Source of the DNA: JACVRW01 sp963771715
GTDB lineage: Bacteria > Actinomycetota > Thermoleophilia > Solirubrobacterales > Thermoleophilaceae
DNA: 64,000 nt
Assembly: GCA_963771715.1 (NCBI GenBank)
Contig: CAVYUQ010000018.1
Span: 62,001-126,000, forward strand
Direction of reading: 5' to 3'
Position numbers and translations under genes: made by a program. The notes under the pieces are model-generated. The model was not told the origin of the DNA. It saw nothing but the letters and a program-made list of their open reading frames with translations, and did no database searches. Positions 8,396-20,185 of this stretch are shown here, piece after piece; within the stretch, counting starts at the first letter, position 1, and each line of letters opens with the position of its first letter.

Positions 8396-9285
8396 CCCAG
8401 GTAGCCGGCGCGGCGCAGGAAGCGCTTCAGGGCGCGCAGGTACGCGGCCCCAAGGGGCGATACGTCGAAGGCCGAGCGCCGGTTGAGCTCGCCGCGCCGG
8501 ATCGCCAGCCGCACGAGCCGGAAGCCGGCGCCGCAGCGGTCGAGGAGGCATAGGTCGGCGGCGTAGGGCGTGAGCGCGCCCTTCACGAAGACGGGCGCGT
8601 CCCTGCGGTGGCGCACGCGCTCGTACTGGCGCTTCATCCGGGCCGCGTGCTCGCGGATCTGGTCGGGGAACGAGCGCGTGACGACCTCGAACCCCGTGAG
8701 CGTGTAGTGCCAGATGCGGATCGGCCGCCAGCCGCACGCCCCGCAGGTGAAGAGGCCGCGGAAGCGGAAGTCGTCCCCGACCAGCTCCACCACGTCGTCA
8801 CTCGGCGGGTAGTCGGAGTGAGTGAACCCACCGCCGGTGTCGAGCCTGGCGCGCCGGTACGTGTTCGTGACCGGGTCGAATCCGAACGCGTGGACGAGGA
8901 CGCAGCAGTTTGCGCCCCCGGTGAACAGGTCGACGATCACCTCGAACTCGCTGTCCCCGTCGAGCTCGGCCATGCCGATGTGCGCACGGGTCAACTCCGA
9001 CTCCGTGGGGGTGCAGAACCGCTCGCACGGCTTGCTGATCGGCTGGTCATAGAGCACCTGGCCGTTCCGCTGGATGCGCACGCGAAAGTCGCGGTACTCG
9101 AAAAAGCTGCGCCTACCGCTCCCCACGCGGTGCTTGACATACGACAGTTCGGCGGTGACCGGGCCGAGCGACGCGGTCTCGACGGTCCGCTCCTGCGCAG
9201 GCGCGGCGGCCGGGACGAGCAGCGCGACCGCGACGGCGGCGCTAGCTGGCCAGCCGAACGTCCTCAGGCGTCGTGGCCCGGACAC
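8392..9285 (-). CDS. Secreted protein of unknown function
   Basis: 297 residues from a GTG start. An N-terminal signal peptide (residues about 1-31, hydrophobic AAVAVALLVPAAAPA before QERTVE) predicts export. The mature part includes HIGMAELDGDSEFEVIVDLF, which resembles an FG-GAP/beta-propeller calcium-type loop, followed by a cysteine-containing segment (GGANCCVLV, FTCGACGW, DLCLLDRCGAG). The several cysteines could form disulfides. I do not recognise a family. Its start lies inside the 3' end of the DnaC-like gene, so the two are co-transcribed leftwards. Confidence 0.65.
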   Translation of the reverse strand: MSGPRRLRTFGWPASAAVAVALLVPAAAPAQERTVETASLGPVTAELSYVKHRVGSGRRSFFEYRDFRVRIQRNGQVLYDQPISKPCERFCTPTESELTRAHIGMAELDGDSEFEVIVDLFTGGANCCVLVHAFGFDPVTNTYRRARLDTGGGFTHSDYPPSDDVVELVGDDFRFRGLFTCGACGWRPIRIWHYTLTGFEVVTRSFPDQIREHAARMKRQYERVRHRRDAPVFVKGALTPYAADLCLLDRCGAGFRLVRLAIRRGELNRRSAFDVSPLGAAYLRALKRFLRRAGYLG

Positions 9286-9958
9286 GGTGATCCCCGTCGA
9301 GGAAGGGCATCGGCTCGCACATTTCGAGAATACGGGAACAGGTGCGCTCGCCGATGTGCTCGCCGAGCGCCTCCGGGTTCCCCACGTCCGCGGTCACGAG
9401 CAGCGGGCGCCGGTCCTCGTAGCGCCTGTTGACCACGGCGTAGAGCTGCTCCAGGCGCCACTCGTTCTGCTTCGCCACGGCCAGGTCCTCCAGCACCAGG
9501 AAGTCGACGCTGCCGAGCAGGTCCAGCAGGCCGAGGTAGGTGTCCTGCGAGCGGTCCTCGTAGGTCGCGCCTATGCGCGCGAGCAGGTCCGGGCCCGAGA
9601 AGATCGCCAGCGACCGCCGCTCGCGGAGCACCTCCTTCGCCACGCACATCGCGAGGCTGGTCTTTCCGCTGCCGATCTCGCCGAAGAAGTAGAGCCCGCG
9701 GCCGCTCGCGAGGTTGTCGTCCAGCTTGCGGCAGTACTTCCTGACCTCGCGGACGATCCGCTGGTCGAGGTTCGTGATCGGCCAGCGCTCGAAGTCGACC
9801 TCGAGGTAGCGCCGCGGGATGGCGGTGGCCAGCCGGGCCGCCCGTGCCGCGGCCACCCGCTCGACGCGGCATCCGCACTCGCGCGCCCCGTTTCCCTCCG
9901 CGACCTCGATCCAGCCGCTGCCGTCGCACTTGCCGTAGCGGCACGGCTCGGTGCGCAT
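9242..9958 (-). CDS. DnaC/IstB-like ATPase with N-terminal zinc-binding motif
   Basis: About 240 residues. The N-terminus has CRYGKCDGSGWI and CGC (a Cys cluster near residues 6-30), followed by an AAA+ core: Walker A in GEIGSGKTSLAMCVAKE, Walker B in VDFLVLEDLAV, sensor-1-like PLLVTADVGN and an arginine-rich C-terminus (GERTCSRILEMC). This is the architecture of DnaC/DnaI helicase loaders and of stand-alone relatives. No transposase is adjacent, so it is not an IS21 IstB helper. I chose the ATG at 9958 because homologous proteins begin just before the cysteine motif. An in-frame ATG at 9997 would add 13 residues. Whether it loads the replicative helicase is unknown. Confidence 0.75.
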   Translation of the reverse strand: MRTEPCRYGKCDGSGWIEVAEGNGARECGCRVERVAAARAARLATAIPRRYLEVDFERWPITNLDQRIVREVRKYCRKLDDNLASGRGLYFFGEIGSGKTSLAMCVAKEVLRERRSLAIFSGPDLLARIGATYEDRSQDTYLGLLDLLGSVDFLVLEDLAVAKQNEWRLEQLYAVVNRRYEDRRPLLVTADVGNPEALGEHIGERTCSRILEMCEPMPFLDGDHRVRATTPEDVRLAS

Positions 9959-10084
9959 GCCCCTCTGGCGAAGATGTGGCGCGCCCCGTGGAACCATCCC
10001 ATCAATAAAGCACGCCCTCCGGCTGGCCCGGGCGCGCGCCCGGCGTTCTTCCCCCTCCTTGCGGCTTTCGTCTAAAACGTCGTT

Positions 10085-10630
10085 GTGCCCCTCGACGAGT
10101 TCCTACCCGACTACCACGTGAACGAGGTGCACTCGACGCGTGTGGCCGCCCCGCCGGACGTGGTGCTCGCCGCCGCCAGGGCGCTCACGTCGCACGAGGT
10201 GCCGCTCGCGAGGGCCCTGATGGGCGTGCGAACGCTGCCCGGACGGCTACGCGGGCGCCGCCCCGCGCTCGACCTGCCGATCCTCGAGCAGTTCGTCCGC
10301 GGCGGCTTCGTCGTGCTGGCCGAGCGGCCCGACGAGCTGGTGCTGGGCGGCGTGGGCCGCTTCTGGCAGCCGAGCGCGACGGTGCGCCGGATCGACGCCG
10401 ACGAGTTCGCGGGCTTCGAGGAGCCGGGCTGGGCGAAGACGGCCTTCAACTTCGAGGCACTCCCTGATCCCGGCGGCGGCACGCTGCTCACCACCGAGAC
10501 GCGCATCCACGGAACCGACGAGGTGGCGCGCCGCAGCTTCAGGCGCTACTGGCTCGTCATCGGGCCGGGCAGCGCCGCGATCCGGCGCGCGTGGCTGAGG
10601 GCCATCCGGCTCCGCGCGGAGCGCGGCTAG
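10085..10630 (+). CDS. DUF2867/SRPBCC-like protein
   Basis: 181 residues from a GTG start. The sequence fits the START-like (SRPBCC/DUF2867) fold seen in small ligand-binding proteins: DYHVNEVHSTRVAAPPDVV at the start, a central glycine-rich strand GGVGRFW, and WAKTAFNFEALPDPGGGTLLTTETRI, then a C-terminal helix with WLVIGPGSAAIRRAWLRAI. No catalytic residues can be assigned. It converges on the GGDEF-EAL gene with a 4-base CTAG stop overlap (10627-10630). Confidence 0.65.
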   Translation: MPLDEFLPDYHVNEVHSTRVAAPPDVVLAAARALTSHEVPLARALMGVRTLPGRLRGRRPALDLPILEQFVRGGFVVLAERPDELVLGGVGRFWQPSATVRRIDADEFAGFEEPGWAKTAFNFEALPDPGGGTLLTTETRIHGTDEVARRSFRRYWLVIGPGSAAIRRAWLRAIRLRAERG

Positions 10631-12885
10631 CCGGCGAGCTCGTCGAGCGTCCTGGCGCCCAGGAGCTCGGACACCACGTCCGGCGTGAGCGGACGGGCGA
10701 AGTGGAAGCCCTGCGCGTGACTGCAGTCGAGATCCGTGAGCATCGCGGCCTGGTCGGCCGTCTCGACTCCCTCGGCGATCGCGTCGAGCCCCAGCGAGCG
10801 AGCAAGGCCGATCACCGACTCGACGATCGCCCGGTCGTCCGCGTTGGCGCCGACGCCGGCGACGAACGAGCGGTCGATCTTGAGCGCGTCGACCGGGAGC
10901 AGCTCGCGCAGGTTCGCCAGCGACGAGTAGCCGATCCCGAAGTCGTCGACCGCGAGCTTCACGCCCAGGCTCTTCAGCCGGTGCAGTTTCGCGACCGCGG
11001 CCTCGGGGTCCCCGATCACGGCACTCTCGGTGATCTCGAGCCACAGCCTCGACGGCTCCAGGCTCGCGTCCTCGAGCGCGGTCGTCACCGCGTCCACGAG
11101 CCGGTCGGAGGCAAGCTGGCGCGGCGAGACGTTCACGGCCATCCACAGGTCGGGCAGCCCCCATTCGTCGAGCTGCCGGCACGCCTCGGACAGCACCCAT
11201 GCGCCGATCGGGACGATCAGCCCCGTCTGCTCGGCGAGCGGGATGAACCGGTCGGGCGGGAGCAGGCCGAGCTCGGGGTGCTCCCAGCGGAGCAATGCCT
11301 CGACGCCGACGACTCGCCCGTCCTGCAGCTCCACGGCCGGCTGGTAGTGCAGGCGCAGCTCGCCGTTGTCCAGGGCGGCACGCAGTCCCCCCTCGAGCTC
11401 GAGCCGCTCGACCGCACGCGTGCGCATCGACTGGTCGAACAGCTCGCAGCGCGCCTTGCCGAGCTCCTTGGCGCGGTACATCGCCGCGTCGGCGTCCCGG
11501 AGGAGCTCCTCCGCGTCTTCACCCTGACCGCTCAGCGCCACGCCCACGCTCGCGGTCACGAACCGCTGGTGGCCGTCGATCACGAACGGCGCGCGCAGCG
11601 CCGATCCGAGCCGGTCGGCCACGCGCATGGCGTGATTGGCATCCGTCACGCCCTCGAGCAGCGCGGTGAACTCGTCGCCACCGAAGCGAGCGAGAAGGTC
11701 TGTCGGCCGGAGCACTCGGCGCATCCGCTCCGCCACCGCCACGAGCAGGCGGTCGCCCGATCCGTGCCCGAGCGAGTCGTTGATCACCTTGAAGTCGTCG
11801 ATGTCCACGAATGCCACGGCGAGCATCCGCTCGGTCTCGAGCACCTGGGTCACGCGCCGCGTGAACTCCTTGCGATTCGGCAGCGCCGTCAGCGGATCGT
11901 GGTGGGCCTGGTGGCGCAGCTCGGACTCGGCGCGCTTGCGCCGCGTCACGTCGAGGAACTGGCAGACGAAGACGTCCTCGTTCTCGTGCACCCGGCTGTG
12001 CTGGAACAGGCACCAGCCGCGACTGCCGTCGGTCCGGAGGAAGCGGCGCTCCTGCTCCGTGTCCGTGACCTCGCCGGGTCGCCAGCGCCGTCCGTCGCCG
12101 TCGAGGTCGTCGAGCGCGAGCGCGAGCAGCTGGTCGGGAGTGTGGCCGGTGAGGTCAGCGAGCCGGTGATTCACCTGCATGAAGCGACCGTCCCGGTCCA
12201 CGATCGCCATCCCGATCGGCGCCTCGTCGAACGCGCTCCGGAAGCGCTCCTCGCTGCGGAGCATGTTCTGGCGCACCTCCTCGTTGAGCCGCCAGCCGAC
12301 GATGTTCGCCGCGCCGAGCGCGGTGATGAAGATCGCGTGCACGCCGGCCCACTTCCACGGCTGCTCGATCGCCGCCGCATGGTCGTAGACGGAGCCCGGG
12401 ATGAGGCCACCGGCGATGCCGTGGTGCAGGACGACGTACCCGACCCCCATCAGGTAGGGGAACCACTCCTCGTAGGTCGCGAGGATCGTGACCATCACGA
12501 AGAAGTGGAAGTGCGCCTCGATCCGGCCCTCCATCAGATGGACGAGCACGGCCGAGGCCGTGAGGAGCCCGATCGCGACAGCCCCGGTGCGCGCGCGCCG
12601 CGGCAACGTGCCGGCGCCCGCCGCAAGCGCGCAGGCTGCTGACGGCACGCCCTCGACGAGGGAGTGCGGGATGGACTGCCCGGCGAGCAGCCCGTAGACG
12701 GTGAGCATCACGGCCTGTGACCAGACCAGGAGGGTCATCCAGCGGTGACGGCGCTCCCATACCTCCGCCGGGAGGGTGCGGCCACGCGGGAGCGCGGCGA
12801 CGAAGCGCTTCAGCGCGGAGGGCGCATCGACCGGCGCTCTGAGGGACGTCCGCGAAATGCACAGACCGTTAATCGGCAAAAGCAT
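10627..12885 (-). CDS. Membrane PAS-GGDEF-EAL protein, c-di-GMP turnover
   Basis: 752 residues. The start at 12885 is fixed by GGAGG six bases upstream and overlaps the preceding gene by 17 bases. The N-terminal 200 residues hold about five hydrophobic segments (an MASE-like sensor, e.g. WMTLLVWSQAVMLTVYGLLA and HFHFFVMVTILATYEEWFPY), then a PAS domain (FRSAFDEAPIGMAIVDRDG). The GGDEF domain carries an intact RFGGDEF active site with an RPTD inhibitory-site motif five residues before it. The EAL domain has EALLRWEHPELG, EITES, VDDFGIGYSS and EGVET. Both catalytic signatures look complete, so it may make and degrade cyclic di-GMP in response to a membrane or PAS signal. Confidence 0.93.
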   Translation of the reverse strand: MLLPINGLCISRTSLRAPVDAPSALKRFVAALPRGRTLPAEVWERRHRWMTLLVWSQAVMLTVYGLLAGQSIPHSLVEGVPSAACALAAGAGTLPRRARTGAVAIGLLTASAVLVHLMEGRIEAHFHFFVMVTILATYEEWFPYLMGVGYVVLHHGIAGGLIPGSVYDHAAAIEQPWKWAGVHAIFITALGAANIVGWRLNEEVRQNMLRSEERFRSAFDEAPIGMAIVDRDGRFMQVNHRLADLTGHTPDQLLALALDDLDGDGRRWRPGEVTDTEQERRFLRTDGSRGWCLFQHSRVHENEDVFVCQFLDVTRRKRAESELRHQAHHDPLTALPNRKEFTRRVTQVLETERMLAVAFVDIDDFKVINDSLGHGSGDRLLVAVAERMRRVLRPTDLLARFGGDEFTALLEGVTDANHAMRVADRLGSALRAPFVIDGHQRFVTASVGVALSGQGEDAEELLRDADAAMYRAKELGKARCELFDQSMRTRAVERLELEGGLRAALDNGELRLHYQPAVELQDGRVVGVEALLRWEHPELGLLPPDRFIPLAEQTGLIVPIGAWVLSEACRQLDEWGLPDLWMAVNVSPRQLASDRLVDAVTTALEDASLEPSRLWLEITESAVIGDPEAAVAKLHRLKSLGVKLAVDDFGIGYSSLANLRELLPVDALKIDRSFVAGVGANADDRAIVESVIGLARSLGLDAIAEGVETADQAAMLTDLDCSHAQGFHFARPLTPDVVSELLGARTLDELAG

Positions 12886-14050
12886 GCAGCGCCTCCAATA
12901 AACGGTCCACCTCGGCCTCGGTCGTGTAGTGGAGGAAGCCGGCCCGGACGGCGCCGCCGTCCTCGAGCCCGAGCGCCCGCATCGGCTCGAGCGCGTAGTA
13001 GTTGCCGTCCCAGACGTAGAGGTCCTGCTCCGCGAGCAGCTCGGCCACCTCGCGGGGCGGGCGGCCGTCGACGTTGAAGCAGAACGTCGGCGTGCGGCCC
13101 TCCGGGGTCCGGATCCCGTAGAGCTCGACCCCATCCGGAAGCCCGCTCAGGAAGCGCGCCGTCAGGCGCGTCTCGTGCTCCTCGATCCAGGTGAACGCCT
13201 GGTCGAGGTCGCCGCCGCCGAGCTCGCGCAGGTAGTCGATGGCGGCCGTGGCGCCGGCGATCGCCTCGTGCGACTGCGTGCCCGCCTCGAAGCGATGGCC
13301 GGGCGGCTCCTCCGCTGCCGGTCGCACGCGGTCGGCCGGCAGCGAGGCCGCGAGGTCCGGCCGGATCGCCGCGATGCCGAGGTGCGGCCCGAAGAACTTG
13401 TACGGCGAGCAGAGCACCACGTCGAGCCCGGTCTCGCGCGCGCGGAGACGCCGGTGGGGAGCCATGTGCACGCCGTCGGCCCACGCGAGAGCGCCCACGC
13501 GGTGCGCGGCGGCGGCGATCCGCTTCGCGTCCGGGATCGACCCGACCGCGTTCGAAGCGAGCGTGAAGGCCACGACGCGGGTGCGCGCGCCGACGAGCTC
13601 CTCGAGCGCGTCGAGGTCGAGCGTCACGTCGTCCGGGCGCAGCGGCGCGGTCCGGACCACGAGCTCGTGGTCCTCCGCCACGAGCAGCCAGGGCGAGACG
13701 TTCGCGTCGTGGTCGAGCGCGGTCACGACGATCTCGTCGCCCGGCTCGAGCGTCCGCGCGACCGCGTGCGCGAGCTGGAAGTTCAGCGTCGTCATGTTCG
13801 CGCCGAACGCGATGCCCTCCGGCTCGGCGCCGATGAAGTCCGCGGCCGCCGCGCGTCCTCGCTCCATCACCTCGTCGGACTCGCGCGAGCTGCGGAAGGC
13901 GCCGCCGAGGTTCGAGTTCGAGCCGATCAGGTAGCCGCTCATGGCGTCGACGACCGCCTGTGGGACCTGCGAGCCGCCCGGGCCGTCGAAGTAGGCCGTC
14001 TCGCCGGCGAGCGCGGGAAAACGGGAGCGGATCACGTCTACGTCGAGCAC
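12869..14050 (-). CDS. Cysteine desulfurase-like class V aminotransferase
   Basis: 393-residue pyridoxal-phosphate enzyme of the SufS/NifS-like subgroup often annotated 'cysteine desulfurase-like protein'. It begins at the ATG of MLDVDVIRSRFPAL. The substrate-binding stretch AYFDGPGGSQVPQAV, the PLP-contacting HDANVSPW and ADGVHMAPH, and the Schiff-base lysine in CSPYKFFGPHLG are all visible. The usual mobile-loop catalytic cysteine of desulfurases is not obvious, so it may act on another amino acid or as a selenocysteine-lyase-like enzyme. No iron-sulfur assembly gene is adjacent. Its end overlaps the GGDEF-EAL start. Confidence 0.85.
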   Translation of the reverse strand: MLDVDVIRSRFPALAGETAYFDGPGGSQVPQAVVDAMSGYLIGSNSNLGGAFRSSRESDEVMERGRAAAADFIGAEPEGIAFGANMTTLNFQLAHAVARTLEPGDEIVVTALDHDANVSPWLLVAEDHELVVRTAPLRPDDVTLDLDALEELVGARTRVVAFTLASNAVGSIPDAKRIAAAAHRVGALAWADGVHMAPHRRLRARETGLDVVLCSPYKFFGPHLGIAAIRPDLAASLPADRVRPAAEEPPGHRFEAGTQSHEAIAGATAAIDYLRELGGGDLDQAFTWIEEHETRLTARFLSGLPDGVELYGIRTPEGRTPTFCFNVDGRPPREVAELLAEQDLYVWDGNYYALEPMRALGLEDGGAVRAGFLHYTTEAEVDRLLEALHAFAD

Positions 14051-14164
14051 CCGCGCGACCCTATCGCTCCAGGCTCACGCCTCCCGGCCATGAGTTCATT
14101 GACCTGGTTGATGATCACGGAGAGAGCCGTCCGTACGTAGCGGCGAGCCCATCCCTGGCGCGCG

Positions 14165-15463
14165 CTACGGCGTCGAGGTGGTCGCCGGACGAGGCTGAGG
14201 CGCTGCCGCCTCGGCCAACCACCCGGATCGCGTATTGACCAGTTCCACAATGGCGTCCAGCACCGATGGTGCCCAGCCTTCGGCGGAGAAGCGCGCTCGC
14301 ACGGCCCGCGCCGCAGGGCCAGCCTCCTGCGCAAGGTTCACAAGCCGTCGCCGAGACGGTGGAATTCCGAGCCCTGCCGCTTCGAGCATCGCGTCGATAT
14401 GCCGTGCTCGGACCCAGTCAGGGCGGTATTCAGAGCCAATCTTCATCGCCATTTTCCGGGACATCGGTTGCGCGCCACGGTAGACGATCGTGCTGAGGAT
14501 GTCGTAGGCCGGGGCCAGGGACGCGCGCGGCTCCTCGGGTGTGTAAAGGAGCGAGTAATTCTTGGCGTGCGCGTCGTGATTCCCCACCACGAAGCTCAGG
14601 CCAACGTAGTCGAGCAGCGAGAGAGCCTCCCGCGCCGGCACCGTGGTCGCATCCCGGATCAGATCGAAGCAGTCCACGAGACTCGGTCCGCCGTCCGCCT
14701 GGTACTTCCGCGACGTCGGCACGCCGAGTGCCTGGGCGAAATCTTCCTGGTGGAGGCGCTCGGCGATCGGCTCGCTCCCGCGGCGGTCGTAGCGCGTCAC
14801 CAGTAGAAACTCCTGTTCAGCCACCCTTCGCGGTCCGGCATCAACCGTCGCGATGCCGAGCTCGCGCCCGAGGGCGAGACAGAAGGCCTCATTCGCCACG
14901 GTCCCCTCAAGGCGGTCGATCGGCGTTTTGATGATGTGAGTAGACGGGGTGTGGCCCTTAGTCAGGCCGATACGCCCGTCGTCGCCTAGAACAACCGGAA
15001 GCTTGTCCTGAGCGCCTGCCAGCGAGAGTCGGAATTCGCCGTCAGGGTCGGCATGCATCGGACGGGTTGGAAGGTCCCTGACGAGCTCCGCCAAGCCGGC
15101 GTCGTCGAGCCAATCGACCTCCGCCGCCCGTCTCTCTCGGGACAGGTCCGTGCCGGGTCGAACGAGGGTGATCGCGCCCGCGGTGTCGCCGCCGAGGTGG
15201 TCCAGAAGGGAAAAGTCGTTCTGCGCGGACACGCCCAGTTGGCGCGCCAGAAGCTGCCGCGGACGCCCTTCGGGCAGGAGGCCCCCGAACACCGCGGCAA
15301 CCGCGTCCGCCTCGGTTGGACGCGACGTGGGAAGCGAGTGCGAGAGGGGCGGTCGCCCGGCCGCCGCCCAGCCGGCGTCGTATTCGAACTCGAGCCCATT
15401 GGGCCCATCGATGAGGGTCCCCGCGCGTTCATCGAAGCACCAGACCTCAAGCAGGCGGGGCAT
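14165..15463 (-). CDS. hipA: HipA-family toxin kinase
   Basis: 432 residues, full length for HipA. In E. coli the homologue phosphorylates glutamyl-tRNA synthetase and causes persistence. Here the N-terminal subdomain (LEVWCFDERAGTLIDG) is followed by LAGAQDKLPVV, the ATP-binding lysine in THIIKTP, catalytic VGNHDAHAKNYSLLY (HxD-like loop with Asn) and metal-binding LAPAYDILST. All key residues are present, so the kinase should be active. It overlaps hipB by 17 bases and reads in the same direction, the normal antitoxin-toxin order. Base composition looks somewhat less GC-extreme than in neighbouring genes, compatible with horizontal acquisition. Confidence 0.93.
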   Translation of the reverse strand: MPRLLEVWCFDERAGTLIDGPNGLEFEYDAGWAAAGRPPLSHSLPTSRPTEADAVAAVFGGLLPEGRPRQLLARQLGVSAQNDFSLLDHLGGDTAGAITLVRPGTDLSRERRAAEVDWLDDAGLAELVRDLPTRPMHADPDGEFRLSLAGAQDKLPVVLGDDGRIGLTKGHTPSTHIIKTPIDRLEGTVANEAFCLALGRELGIATVDAGPRRVAEQEFLLVTRYDRRGSEPIAERLHQEDFAQALGVPTSRKYQADGGPSLVDCFDLIRDATTVPAREALSLLDYVGLSFVVGNHDAHAKNYSLLYTPEEPRASLAPAYDILSTIVYRGAQPMSRKMAMKIGSEYRPDWVRARHIDAMLEAAGLGIPPSRRRLVNLAQEAGPAARAVRARFSAEGWAPSVLDAIVELVNTRSGWLAEAAAPQPRPATTSTP

Positions 15464-15680
15464 CGAGTGAGTCCTCGACGAGAATGTGAAGGCCGAGGGC
15501 GGCTGTTACGCGCAGCGTCTCGCCCACCCGCGCGGTCGGCTTGCCGCGCTCCAACTCGCTCAGGAACCGAATACCGACGCCTGCGGCGAGAGCGACGTCC
15601 TCGAGCCGTAGCGCCCTGTGCTGTCGCGCTCGACGAATAGCGGTGCCGAAGTCGCTCGGGGTATTAATTTGGGTGGTCAT
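15447..15680 (-). CDS. hipB: HipB-like Xre-family antitoxin/repressor
   Basis: 77-residue Cro/C1-type helix-turn-helix protein: FGTAIRRARQHRALRLEDVALAAGVGIRFLSELERGK contains the helix-turn-helix, with the recognition helix around VGIRFLSELE. It should neutralise HipA and repress the operon through the palindromes directly upstream. The ATG at 15680 has no Shine-Dalgarno sequence and the first operator abuts it, so the transcript may be leaderless or nearly so. Confidence 0.92.
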   Translation of the reverse strand: MTTQINTPSDFGTAIRRARQHRALRLEDVALAAGVGIRFLSELERGKPTARVGETLRVTAALGLHILVEDSLDAPPA

Positions 15681-15700
15681 TTTACCGATCGGGACATTTT
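15681..15700. promoter_or_regulatory. HipB operator 1, at the start codon
   Basis: TTTACCGATCGGGACATTTT directly abuts the hipB ATG. It shares the CGGGACA-TTT half with operator 2 and has a palindromic CCGATCGG core centred at 15688.5. Binding would cover the transcription start and the translation start. Confidence 0.7.
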
Positions 15701-15705
15701 ACTCG

Positions 15706-15711
15706 ATTATG
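15706..15711 (-). promoter_or_regulatory. Candidate -10 element of the hipBA promoter
   Basis: On the minus strand this reads CATAAT, the best -10-like hexamer in the region. It lies between operators 1 and 2, so operator 2 would cover the -35 zone. No good -35 hexamer is visible. Confidence 0.45.
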
Positions 15712-15729
15712 GGCCTAAATCGGTGTGAG

Positions 15730-15750
15730 TTTTCCCGAGCGGGACAATTT
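15730..15750. promoter_or_regulatory. HipB operator 2
   Basis: The core TCCCGAGCGGGA is a perfect 5-bp inverted repeat around AG, centred at 15738.5 and flanked by TTT and CAATTT. It lies 50 bp from operator 1. Confidence 0.75.
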
Positions 15751-15778
15751 CCCTTAATCAGAGGCAAACGGTGTGGCG

Positions 15779-15798
15779 TTGTCCCGCTCGGGAAAGTT
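15779..15798. promoter_or_regulatory. HipB operator 3, inverted copy
   Basis: TTGTCCCGCTCGGGAAA is the exact reverse complement of the central 17 bases of operator 2, centred at 15787.5, 49 bp further upstream. The rest of the gap up to the aconitase stop at 15925 shows nothing I can assign. Confidence 0.75.
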
Positions 15799-15924
15799 AC
15801 GACGTGCGGGACCAAAGGCCTGCACCGACGCTCGAGGGACCGTCCGGCTCGCTGATCGCGGTTCCCGGGCCCGCGAGCAGCCTCTACCCGCAAGTGCCGC
15901 AAGCAGCACGCCGCACCCATTGAG

Positions 15925-18633
<2,709 letters not shown>

Positions 18634-18637
<4 letters not shown>

Positions 18638-20147
18638 TCCCTAGACGTTACCCACCGGGGGTCGGAGGGAGTCTCACGGCGCGGACGGCAGGCGAAGACG
18701 CTGACCGTGGTCGTGACCGAGTCGAAGCCGTTTCCCCGGCGCGCGCGCGTCGTGGCGGACAGGCACATGGCCGTTCGCGGGAACGCCCGTACCCGCACCG
18801 TCGCGGTTCCCCTGCGGCCCGGCTCGATCGGCCCGAAGGGGACGGCTGCGCGAGATTCGGCGCCCGCGCCGCAGATGGACCCACGACGCTTCCCTCGCAG
18901 GGCACGGTGCTCTCGACTGGACAGCGCACGCGCAGGACCAGTGGCCGTCCCGCCCGCACCCGGCCCACCGGGCGGACCGTCACACGCGGCGCGCAGGTGC
19001 GGAAGAGGTCGAAAGCATCCGCCTCGATCGCGGGGGCGCGAGAGCGGCAGTCGAGGCGGTCGACCTCGCCGTCGGCGAGCAGCGGGCGGTCCAGCGCGCC
19101 GGCCTCGACACGATCGCGCCCGGGGCCGGCGTCCAGCTCGTCGCCGTCGCCCCACCCCATCAGCTCGTCCGCGCCTCCTCCCCCGCGAAGCACGTCCTGG
19201 CCTCCGTAGGCGATCAGGCGGTTGGCGTCGTCGTCGCCGATCAGGAGATCGTCGCCGAACCCGCCGGTGAGGCCCTCGATGTCCTCACGGATGTCGTCGC
19301 CCTCTCCCGCGGCGCCGTCGTTGGGGCCGTCGCCGATGCTGAGCCGAAGCGGCTCGTGCCCGCCATAGCTCACCTCGTCGGAGCCGGGTCCTCCCGACAG
19401 CACGTCCGCGCCCTCGTCGCCGCCCAGGAAGTCGTCGCCCTCGCCCGCGATCAGCTCGTCGTCGCCCTCGCCCCCGTGCAGCGTGTCGCGCTCGGGGCTC
19501 CCCACGAGCCGGTCGCCGCCACCGCGGCCGAACAGGCCGCTGCCCGTGGGCCCGGCCTCGAGCACGTCGCTGCCGTCGCCGCCGGTGAGGCCGGTCACGG
19601 CGCCGAGCACGTTGTCGCCCTCGCCCGCGGCGCCGTCGTCGGGCAGGCCGTTCAGCCGGGCGGTCACGGCCTCGGTGTGGTCCGCGTACGAGACATTCGC
19701 CGTGAGCGCGCCGGTGGCGTCCATCCGGTCCGCGCCCGGGCCGCCCGTGATGGCGAAGATCGCGTTCGTCACGCGGATGTCGTCGTCCCCCGGGCCGCCT
19801 GCGATCGCCCCACCCGTCGTGGAGTGCTCGAGCCGGTCGTCCCCGTCGCCGAGCAGGACGACGACCCCGTCGTACTCGCCGCGGCAGAAGCGCCCGCCGC
19901 TGCGAGCCACCCGGCAGCGGCCGGCGAGCGGCGCGCCGCTGTCCGAGATGACGATCCCGCGCGGCACGCGCGCCACCGTGATGACGTTGGTCTCCCCCGG
20001 CCCGGCGGTCACGACGATGCCCCGCGTGTCGCTCTCGCCCGAGCTGCCGTCGCAGCCGCAGAAGTGATCCTCGATCTCGATCACGGCGGCGGTTGCGGGC
20101 GCGGCGGTGAATGCCAGAGCCAGGAGCGCGAGCGCGAGCGACCGCAT
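18634..20147 (-). CDS. Secreted RTX-repeat calcium-binding protein
   Basis: About 500 residues starting at ATG 20147 with a signal peptide (MRSLALALLALAFTAAPATAA). The middle, roughly residues 90-330, is made of GGxGxDxL-type RTX nonapeptides in two blocks (LHGGEGDDELIAGEGDDFL; LTGGFGDDLLIGDDDANRL), which fold as Ca2+-binding beta-rolls once exported. A frameshift near 18890 moves the frame. The alternative frame ends PIEPGRRGTATVRVRAF...WVTSRE at 18634 and overlaps aconitase by GTGA, so I take that as the true end. No enzymatic domain is visible. The coupling to aconitase is odd. Confidence 0.8.
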
Positions 20148-20185
20148 GCTGTGCAAACCCGTGGGGGAGACTGAAGTCTCGGCTT

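Noticed and set aside
9242..9958. IstB-type transposition helper, hence an IS21 element
   Set aside because: No transposase, terminal inverted repeats or target duplications nearby, and the Cys-rich N-terminus fits stand-alone DnaC-like proteins.
12869..14050. Assigning SufS/IscS function to the class V aminotransferase
   Set aside because: No suf/isc partner genes are adjacent and the mobile catalytic cysteine segment is not evident, so only a family-level name is justified.
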